From NCBI GenBank assembly GCA_903930035.1, contig CAIYXG010000507.1:1-8491 (forward strand): a DNA stretch of 8,491 nt, written 5' to 3'. Below are positions 1 through 5,580 of the stretch, piece by piece (positions within the stretch are counted from its first letter, which is position 1; every line of letters starts with the position of its first letter). The notes beneath the pieces were generated by a model. The model was given only the letters and a program-made list of their open reading frames with translations. It was not told where the DNA came from and ran no database searches. The translations under genes and the position numbers were made by a program. The DNA comes from an uncultured Actinomycetes bacterium (GTDB lineage Bacteria; Actinomycetota; Acidimicrobiia; Acidimicrobiales; Microtrichaceae).

Positions 1-447
1 CACCACCACGTGCGGGAGGACGCCCAGACCCTCTACGGGTTCCTGACCGCAGAGGACCGCCGCACGTTCGAGGTGCTGCTGTCGGCCCACGGCGTCGGCC
101 CTGCGCTCGCCATGTCGGTGCTCACCGCCCTGCCGCCGGCCGAGCTGCGGCGGGCCCTCGCCGCCAACGACGTCGACGCCCTGTGCGCGGTCCCCGGCAT
201 CGGCAAGAAGACGGCGGCCCGCCTGGTGCTCGACCTCTCGTCCAAGCTGGCCGCCGACGTCGACCCCCACGACGTCGTGCCCGCCGGCACCGCCACGGCG
301 CCGGGGGCGCAGGCCGACGTCCGGGACGCACTCATGGGCATGGGCTTCGGGGCCGAGGAGGTCCGGCGCGTGATGGCCGACCTCCCGGACGAGGACGACG
401 CCGGCGAGCTGCTGCGCGTCGCCCTGCAACGGCTGGCGGCGGCCTGA
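1..447 (+). CDS. ruvA: Holliday junction branch-migration protein RuvA (5'-truncated)
   Basis: RuvA binds four-way Holliday junctions as a tetramer and loads the RuvB motor during recombinational repair. The frame is open from base 1, so the start lies upstream. The visible 148 residues begin at the end of the N-terminal OB-fold domain: VREDAQTLYGF matches E. coli RuvA from about residue 52, so some 50 residues are missing. Domain II follows, with two helix-hairpin-helix DNA-binding motifs: GVGPALAMSVL (visible residues 31-41) and VPGIGKKTAARLVLDL (64-79). A Pro/Ala-rich linker (about 86-103) joins it to domain III (104-148), the small helical domain that contacts RuvB. The gene ends one base before ruvB, implying a shared transcript and coupled translation. 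The missing part is due to the window edge, not a broken gene. The family assignment is secure. Confidence 0.97.
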   Translation, partial: HHHVREDAQTLYGFLTAEDRRTFEVLLSAHGVGPALAMSVLTALPPAELRRALAANDVDALCAVPGIGKKTAARLVLDLSSKLAADVDPHDVVPAGTATAPGAQADVRDALMGMGFGAEEVRRVMADLPDEDDAGELLRVALQRLAAA

Positions 448-448
448 G

Positions 449-1531
<1,083 letters not shown>

Positions 1532-1562
1532 CCGCCGCGGTTCGGGGGGCGGCACCCCGCGT
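1532..1562 (+). terminator. Possible hairpin after ruvB (no U-tract)
   Basis: Directly after the ruvB stop, CGCGG (1536-1540) can pair with CCGCG (1557-1561), and a G-run and C-run between them can add pairs. A competing stem is CCGCC (1532-1536) with GGCGG (1548-1552). There is no following T-run, so this is not a classical intrinsic terminator. In DNA this GC-rich such stems also arise by chance. Its position between the ruv genes and a functionally unrelated gene is the main reason to list it. Confidence 0.22.
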
Positions 1563-1565
1563 AGG

Positions 1566-1571
1566 TACCAT
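1566..1571 (+). promoter_or_regulatory. Possible -10 element (TACCAT) before the acyl-CoA dehydrogenase
   Basis: TACCAT fits the actinobacterial -10 pattern TAnnnT and sits in the 93-bp gap between ruvB and the dehydrogenase. A start of transcription near 1578 would give a leader of about 47 bases, including a GGAG sequence (1612-1615) nine bases before the GTG start. No good -35 is seen; TTCGGG (1541-1546) is a poor match with a 19-base spacer. The call is tentative. Confidence 0.28.
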
Positions 1572-1624
1572 GCGTCCGTTGCGGCCCAGTCACGAGCGGC
1601 CGCCCGACGACGGAGCGACTGGCT

Positions 1625-2773
1625 GTGGAGCGCACCCACTTCGAGGAAGAGCACGACATGTACCGGAAGGCCTTCCGGACGTTCATCGAGCGGGAGATGG
1701 AGCCGCACCGTGAGCGCTGGGAGGACGAGGGGATCGTCGACCACGAGGTGTTCGAGAAGGCCGGCGCGGCCGGGTTCATCGCCATGGCGGTGCCCGAGGA
1801 GTACGGCGGCTCCGGCGTCCAGGACTTCCGCTACAACCAGATCATCATCGAGGAGCTGTCCAACGCCGACATGTTCCCCCACGGCATCGGCCTGACCCTC
1901 CACACCGACGTCTGCCTGCCCTACTTCCTGGAGTACTGCAACGAGGAGCAGAAGCAGCGCTGGCTCCCGGGCATCGCCTCGGGCGAGCTCATCACCGCCG
2001 TGGCCATGACCGAGCCGGGGATCGGCTCCGACCTGGCGTCGATGGGCACGACGGCCATCCGTGACGGCGAGGAGTACGTCATCAACGGGTCCAAGACCTT
2101 CATCACCAACGGCATCAACGCCGACCTGGTGCTGCTGGCCTGCAAGACCGACCCGACCCAGAAGCACAAGGGCATGTCGATCGTCGTGGTGGAGCGGGGC
2201 ACCGAGGGCTTCGAGCGCGGCCGGAACCTGGACAAGGTCGGCCTCCACGCCCAGGACACCGCCGAGCTGTTCTTCAACGACGCCCGGGTGCCGGTGGCCA
2301 ACCGGATCGGCGAGGAGGGGGACGGCTTCCTGCTGCTCGTCAAGAACCTGCCCCAGGAGCGGCTGTCCATCGCCATGTCGGCCGTGGCCCACGCCCGGAC
2401 CATGCTCGAGTGGACCAAGGAGTACTGCAACGAGCGGACGGCCTTCGGCCAGAAGATCGGCTCGTTCCAGAACAGCCGCTTCAAGCTGGCCGAGATGGAG
2501 ACCGAGGTGTCCATCGCAGAGGTCTTCGTGGACGAGGGCATCAAGCGCCTGAACGAGGGCACCCTCACGGCCGAGGACGCGTCCATGGCCAAGTGGTGGG
2601 TCACCGAGCTGCAGAAGCGGGTGGCCGACACCTGCGTGCAGCTGCACGGCGGCTACGGCTACATGAACGAGTACCCGATCGCCCGCGCCTACAAGGACGC
2701 CCGGATCACCTCGATCTACGGCGGCACGACCGAGATCATGAAGGAGATCATCGGTCGGTCGCTCGGCTTCTGA
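1625..2773 (+). CDS. Acyl-CoA dehydrogenase, long-chain (LCAD/ACADL-like) type
   Basis: This is an FAD-dependent acyl-CoA dehydrogenase that forms the trans-2-enoyl-CoA and passes electrons to electron-transfer flavoprotein. The 382 residues are full length for the family. Both family signatures are present: AMTEPGIGSDLAS (127-139) and QLHGGYGYMNEY with the following IARAYKD (339-358). At the site where medium- and short-chain enzymes carry the catalytic Glu, this protein has Gly (IYGGTTEI, G366). Instead LPQERLSIA (242-250) supplies Glu245, matching the base position of LCAD and isovaleryl-CoA dehydrogenase. The ending IYGGTTEIMKEII closely resembles mammalian LCAD. The GTG start is chosen because GGAG lies nine bases upstream and the N-terminus aligns with mature LCAD. 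The true substrate, whether long-chain, branched or another acyl-CoA, cannot be told from sequence. It is the only metabolic enzyme in an otherwise conserved housekeeping cluster, and queA starts 25 bp downstream. Confidence 0.95.
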   Translation: MERTHFEEEHDMYRKAFRTFIEREMEPHRERWEDEGIVDHEVFEKAGAAGFIAMAVPEEYGGSGVQDFRYNQIIIEELSNADMFPHGIGLTLHTDVCLPYFLEYCNEEQKQRWLPGIASGELITAVAMTEPGIGSDLASMGTTAIRDGEEYVINGSKTFITNGINADLVLLACKTDPTQKHKGMSIVVVERGTEGFERGRNLDKVGLHAQDTAELFFNDARVPVANRIGEEGDGFLLLVKNLPQERLSIAMSAVAHARTMLEWTKEYCNERTAFGQKIGSFQNSRFKLAEMETEVSIAEVFVDEGIKRLNEGTLTAEDASMAKWWVTELQKRVADTCVQLHGGYGYMNEYPIARAYKDARITSIYGGTTEIMKEIIGRSLGF

Positions 2774-2798
2774 GCACCTCCGCCGCAGGTCGCACCCG

Positions 2799-3884
2799 GT
2801 GCTGACCTCGGACCTCGACTACCCGCTCCCGCCCGGGGCGGTGGCGCAGCACCCGGTGTCCCCCCGTGACGCGGCCCGCCTGCTGGTGGACGCCGGACCG
2901 TCGGCGCCACCCGTCCACCGGACGGTCCGCGACCTGCCCGACCTGCTGGCGCCGGGCGACCTCCTGGTCGTCAACGACACGCGGGTCCTGCGGGCCCGCG
3001 TCCCGGTGCTGCGCCCCGGCGGCGGGGCCGGCGAGGTGCTGCTCCTCGAGCCGCACCCTGGGGCCGCAGCCGGCCCAGGCTGGTGGGAGGCGCTCGTCCG
3101 GCCGTCCCGGCGGCTCCGGCCGGGGACGGTCGTCGTCGCCGCGGCCGGCGACCTGCGCGTGGAGCTGGGCGAGCACCTCGAGGACGGTCGGCGGCTGGTG
3201 CGTCCCCTGCCGCCCGGCCCGGCTCCCGAGGGGGCGACCGACTGGCTGCTCGACGCGCTGGAGGAGGCCGGGCAGGTCCCGCTGCCGCCGTACATCACGG
3301 CGCCGCTCGAGGACGCCGAGCGGTACCAGACCGTCTTCTCGCGGCGGCCGGCGTCGTCCGCCGCCCCCACGGCCGGCCTCCACCTGACGGACCAGGTCGT
3401 GCAGCGGTGCGCCGAGGCCGGCGTGGGTCTGGCCCGGGTCGAGCTGGTGGTGGGGCTCGACACCTTCCGGCCCATCGAGGTGGACACGGTCGAGGACCAC
3501 CCCATCCACTCCGAGTGGTACCGCGTGCCCGACGAGACCTGGGACGCCGTGCAGACGGTGCGCGCCGCGGGCGGACGCGTCGTGGCCGTCGGCACGACGT
3601 CGGTGCGGTCGCTCGAGTCCCGTGCGCGCACCGGCGCGGCCGAGGGGCGCACGCGCCTGTTCATCACGCCCGGGTTCGAGTTCGGTGCGGTGGACCTGCT
3701 CATGACCAACTTCCACCTGCCGCGGTCGTCCCTGCTGGCGCTGGTGCAGGCGTTCGTGGGGCCGCGGTGGCGCGACCTGTACGCCGACGCGCTCGAGGAG
3801 GGCTACCGGTTCCTGTCCTTCGGCGACGCCTCGCTCCTGCAGCACACGCCCGGCGTGGCGGCCGTGGGAGGCTCGGCGCCGTGA
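2799..3884 (+). CDS. queA: S-adenosylmethionine:tRNA ribosyltransferase-isomerase QueA
   Basis: QueA moves the ribosyl part of S-adenosylmethionine onto preQ1 in tRNA and isomerises it to epoxyqueuosine, the penultimate step of queuosine synthesis. At 361 residues it is the usual length. Family segments appear in order: DYPLPPGAVAQHPVSPRDAARLLV-like N-terminus (7-30), LLVVNDTRVLRARV (55-68), PPYI with EDAERYQTVF (163-180), AAPTAGLHLT (188-197), VGLDTFRPIEV (218-228), EDHPIHSEWYRVP (232-244), VGTTSVRSLES (264-274), and TNFHLPRSSLLALVQAF (303-319). The common HVGxGTF motif is VVGLDTF here; the Asp is a form I recall from actinobacterial QueA. The GTG start gives the expected N-terminus and has AGGT (2787-2790) eight bases upstream. 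Its last four bases overlap tgt. With only 25 bp before it and no promoter-like element, it is probably transcribed with the dehydrogenase. Confidence 0.97.
   Translation: MLTSDLDYPLPPGAVAQHPVSPRDAARLLVDAGPSAPPVHRTVRDLPDLLAPGDLLVVNDTRVLRARVPVLRPGGGAGEVLLLEPHPGAAAGPGWWEALVRPSRRLRPGTVVVAAAGDLRVELGEHLEDGRRLVRPLPPGPAPEGATDWLLDALEEAGQVPLPPYITAPLEDAERYQTVFSRRPASSAAPTAGLHLTDQVVQRCAEAGVGLARVELVVGLDTFRPIEVDTVEDHPIHSEWYRVPDETWDAVQTVRAAGGRVVAVGTTSVRSLESRARTGAAEGRTRLFITPGFEFGAVDLLMTNFHLPRSSLLALVQAFVGPRWRDLYADALEEGYRFLSFGDASLLQHTPGVAAVGGSAP
3866..3871 (+). promoter_or_regulatory. Ribosome-binding site that fixes the tgt start
   Basis: GGGAGG lies nine bases before the GTG at 3881, inside the end of queA. 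The tgt frame stays open far upstream (from at least 3083) only because of the GC bias of queA. This strong Shine-Dalgarno sequence, together with the family N-terminus starting here, identifies 3881 as the real start. Confidence 0.75.
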
Positions 3885-5017
3885 AGCTGCACCTCGACGT
3901 CACGGCCACCGACGGCCCCGCCCGGACCGGCACCGTCCGCACGGCCCGCGGGCAGATCACCACGCCGGTGTTCATGCCGGTCGGCACCCGTGGCGCCGTG
4001 CGCTCGGTGACGACCCACGAGGTGGCGCGCCTGGCTGCGGCCGACGGCACCGCCCCCGAGGTGCTCCTCGGCAACACCTACCACCTGATGCTGCGGCCGG
4101 GGGCCGAGACGGTCGCCGACCTGGGGGGCCTGCACCGGTTCATGGGCTGGGACGGCCACCTGCTGACCGACTCCGGCGGCTTCCAGGTCTTCTCCCTCGA
4201 CCCGAAGGTCACGGACGAGGGCGTGGCGTTCCGGTCGGCCTACGACGGCGACCCCTACCTGCTGAGCCCGGAGGACGCCGTGGCGACGCAGGAGCTGCTC
4301 GGTGCCGACATCCAGATGGTCCTGGACGTCTGCCCGCCGCTGCCGTCGCCGCCGGAGGTCCTGCGCGCCGCGGTGGACCGGACGGCCGACTGGGCCGCCC
4401 GGGCCCGGGCCGCGCACACCCGGACCGCGGACCAGTCGCTGTTCGGGATCGTGCAGGGCGGCGACGACCCCGAACTGCGGCGCGAGGCCGCCCGGCGGAC
4501 CGTGGCGCTGGACTTCGACGGCTACGCGGTGGGTGGCCTGAGCGTGGGGGAGACCCGGGCCGCCATGCTGCCGGCACTGGCCGCGGCGCTCGAGGAGCTC
4601 CCGGCCGACCAGCCCCGCTACCTCATGGGCGTGGGCGACCCGGTGAGCATCGTGGAGGCGGTGGCGCTCGGCGTGGACATGTTCGACTGCGTCATGCCGA
4701 CGCGTCTGGCCCGCCACGGCACGCTGCTCACGGCCGGGGGCCGGGTCAACATCAAGCGGGCCGAGCACGCGCGCAGCTCCGAGCCGGTCGACCCCGGCTG
4801 CCCGTGCCCCACCTGCACGCACTACGAGCGCGGCTACCTGCGGCACCTGTGCCGGGTGGACGAGCCCGCGGCGGCGACCCTCTGCTCGGTGCACAACCTG
4901 ACCTGGATGCTGACGCTGGTGGGCCGGATCCGGTCGGCGGTCGCCGCCGGGACGCTGGACTCGCTCCGGTCGGACGTGGCCGCGGTCTGGGCCTCGACGG
5001 GCCCCGGGCAGGACTGA
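3881..5017 (+). CDS. tgt: Queuine/preQ1 tRNA-guanine transglycosylase Tgt
   Basis: Tgt exchanges guanine 34 of GUN-anticodon tRNAs (Tyr, His, Asn, Asp) for preQ1. The 378 residues match the bacterial length. Key sites, by comparison with Zymomonas mobilis TGT: catalytic Asp97 in TDSGGFQVFSL, Asp149 and Cys151 in MVLDVCPP (base recognition), GGLSVGE (218-224), nucleophile Asp269 in MFDCVMPTR (267-275), and the zinc ligands Cys307, Cys309, Cys312 and His338. The Cys151/Val222 pair is the bacterial type, consistent with preQ1 rather than queuine as substrate. The GTG start overlaps the queA stop (GTGA), which suggests translational coupling of the two queuosine enzymes. An upstream extension of the frame is a shadow of queA and is excluded. 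PreQ1 synthesis genes are not in the window. Confidence 0.97.
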   Translation: MKLHLDVTATDGPARTGTVRTARGQITTPVFMPVGTRGAVRSVTTHEVARLAAADGTAPEVLLGNTYHLMLRPGAETVADLGGLHRFMGWDGHLLTDSGGFQVFSLDPKVTDEGVAFRSAYDGDPYLLSPEDAVATQELLGADIQMVLDVCPPLPSPPEVLRAAVDRTADWAARARAAHTRTADQSLFGIVQGGDDPELRREAARRTVALDFDGYAVGGLSVGETRAAMLPALAAALEELPADQPRYLMGVGDPVSIVEAVALGVDMFDCVMPTRLARHGTLLTAGGRVNIKRAEHARSSEPVDPGCPCPTCTHYERGYLRHLCRVDEPAAATLCSVHNLTWMLTLVGRIRSAVAAGTLDSLRSDVAAVWASTGPGQD

Positions 5018-5034
5018 CCGCCGCGTGCCGCCGC

Positions 5035-5060
5035 ACCGCCCGGGGGGCGGTTCGAACCGC
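5035..5060 (+). repeat. Overlapping inverted repeats in the tgt-yajC gap
   Basis: ACCGCCC-GGG-GGGCGGT (5035-5051) is a perfect seven-base-pair hairpin. Overlapping it is a perfect 14-bp palindrome, GCGGTTCGAACCGC (5047-5060). The shared arm GCGGT (5047-5051) can pair with either of two ACCGC copies (5035-5039 or 5056-5060), so the two structures exclude each other in RNA. It may act as a terminator-like or attenuator element for tgt read-through, or as a protein-binding operator that overlaps the -35 candidate. No T-run follows. Confidence 0.45.
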
Positions 5061-5080
5061 TGCCCGGCGCCCCCTAGGGT
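5051..5080 (+). promoter_or_regulatory. Possible promoter of yajC-secD-secF
   Basis: TTCGAA (5051-5056) and TAGGGT (5075-5080) are separated by 18 bases. TAGGGT fits the actinobacterial TAnnnT -10 pattern and is part of a CCCTAGGG palindrome (5072-5079). The distance to the GTG at 5090 is only nine bases, so the transcript would be leaderless or nearly so, a common arrangement in actinobacteria. The -35 match is weak (three of six) and lies inside the 14-bp palindrome, which could make the promoter repressible. Confidence 0.38.
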
Positions 5081-5089
5081 GTGGGGCCT

Positions 5090-5476
5090 GTGACTACCAA
5101 CCTCCTCTCCCTCGTCCTGGCCCAGTCCGACAACCAGGGCAGCCCGCTGGGCCTGCTGATCCTCCTGGTCCCCATGGGCGCCATCCTCTGGCTCACGATC
5201 GTCCCGCAGCGCAAGCAGCGCCAGAAGCAGGCCGAGCTCATGTCCCGCCTGGCGGTGGGCGAGGAGGTCCTGACCAACGGCGGGATCATCGGCACGATCA
5301 CCTACCTCGAGGACGACGTCGCCCACATCGAGGTCGACTCCGACGTCGTGATCCGCGTGGCCAAGGGTGCGATCAGCCGCACCACCAGCGAGGCCGCCGC
5401 GGCTGCCTCCGGCGCCCGCCGGACGCGGGGCGGCGCCAAGGCCGACGACGGGGCCGACGACGCCGACGGCGAGTGA
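5090..5476 (+). CDS. yajC: Sec translocase accessory membrane protein YajC
   Basis: YajC is a small single-span membrane protein that associates with SecDF and YidC near the SecYEG channel. Starting at the GTG at 5090 it has 128 residues. A short N-terminus is followed by one hydrophobic segment (about 19-38, GLLILLVPMGAILWLTI), then VPQRKQRQKQ at the cytoplasmic face, and the YajC core AVGEEVLTNGGIIGTI (55-70) with VVIRVAKGAISR (86-97). The C-terminal 30 residues are Ala/Gly-rich and end in an acidic stretch (ADDGADDADGE). An in-frame GTG at 5081 would add three residues but sits directly against the -10 candidate, so I prefer 5090; neither has an ideal Shine-Dalgarno sequence. Position just before secD supports the call. 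Confidence 0.93.
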   Translation: MTTNLLSLVLAQSDNQGSPLGLLILLVPMGAILWLTIVPQRKQRQKQAELMSRLAVGEEVLTNGGIIGTITYLEDDVAHIEVDSDVVIRVAKGAISRTTSEAAAAASGARRTRGGAKADDGADDADGE

Positions 5477-5480
5477 CCCT

Positions 5481-5531
5481 GAGGGCCGTCGGGGCCCGGC
5501 GCGGCGGGCATCACCCTGCCGCTCGGCCCTC
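5481..5531 (+). other. Nested stem-loop between yajC and secD
   Basis: An outer perfect eight-base-pair stem, GAGGGCCG (5481-5488) with CGGCCCTC (5524-5531), encloses an inner hairpin. The inner hairpin is GCGGCGGG (5501-5508), a five-base loop, then CCC (5514-5516) and GCCGC (5518-5522) with one bulged T. It begins four bases after the yajC stop. It has no T-run, so it could be a structured mRNA leader of secD, a transcript-end or stability element, or a chance structure of GC-rich DNA. Confidence 0.38.
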
Positions 5532-5535
5532 CCGG

Positions 5536-5541
5536 TAGCCT
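5536..5541 (+). promoter_or_regulatory. Possible -10 element (TAGCCT) before secD
   Basis: TAGCCT fits TAnnnT and lies 39 bases before the secD ATG, giving a predicted leader of about 33 bases that includes the secD ribosome-binding site. No recognisable -35 is found at the right distance (5512-5517 reads CACCCT). secD may equally be transcribed from upstream of yajC. Confidence 0.22.
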
Positions 5542-5568
5542 GACCCGGCCTGCCACCGCCCCGGTGCC

Positions 5569-5575
5569 AGAAGGA
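5569..5575 (+). promoter_or_regulatory. secD ribosome-binding site (AGAAGGA)
   Basis: AGAAGGA, with the AAGGA core ending five bases before the ATG at 5581, is an A-rich Shine-Dalgarno sequence that stands out in this GC-rich DNA and fixes the secD start. It indicates that secD is translated independently rather than by coupling to yajC. Confidence 0.75.
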
Positions 5576-5580
5576 ACGAG

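Noticed and set aside
1570..1713. ATG-initiated small ORF starting before the acyl-CoA dehydrogenase
   Set aside because: It overlaps the dehydrogenase out of frame, has no ribosome-binding site, begins inside the -10 candidate and encodes an Arg/Pro-rich peptide typical of chance frames here.
2710..2745. Acyl-CoA dehydrogenase as a catalytically dead homologue because of the missing C-terminal Glu
   Set aside because: Glu245 in LPQERLSIA provides the base used by the LCAD and isovaleryl-CoA dehydrogenase branches, so the Gly at 366 is expected.
3083..3880. Upstream extension of the tgt frame that would give a 644-residue protein
   Set aside because: The extension is out-of-frame reading of queA, Arg/Gly/Ala-rich and without motifs. 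The GGGAGG before GTG 3881 and the family N-terminus place the start at 3881.
5047..5060. Possible LexA/SOS box in the yajC palindrome
   Set aside because: The actinobacterial and Bacillus boxes have CGAAC and GTTCG half-sites facing each other across four bases; here the halves are fused in the opposite arrangement, and the gene is not an SOS target.
5042..5062. tRNA T-arm-like sequence (GCGGTTCGAACCGC) after tgt
   Set aside because: It resembles the TTCGAA T-loop, but the stem pairs in a different register (four-base loop), no acceptor, D or anticodon arm can be built around it, and a full tRNA would overlap the tgt coding end.
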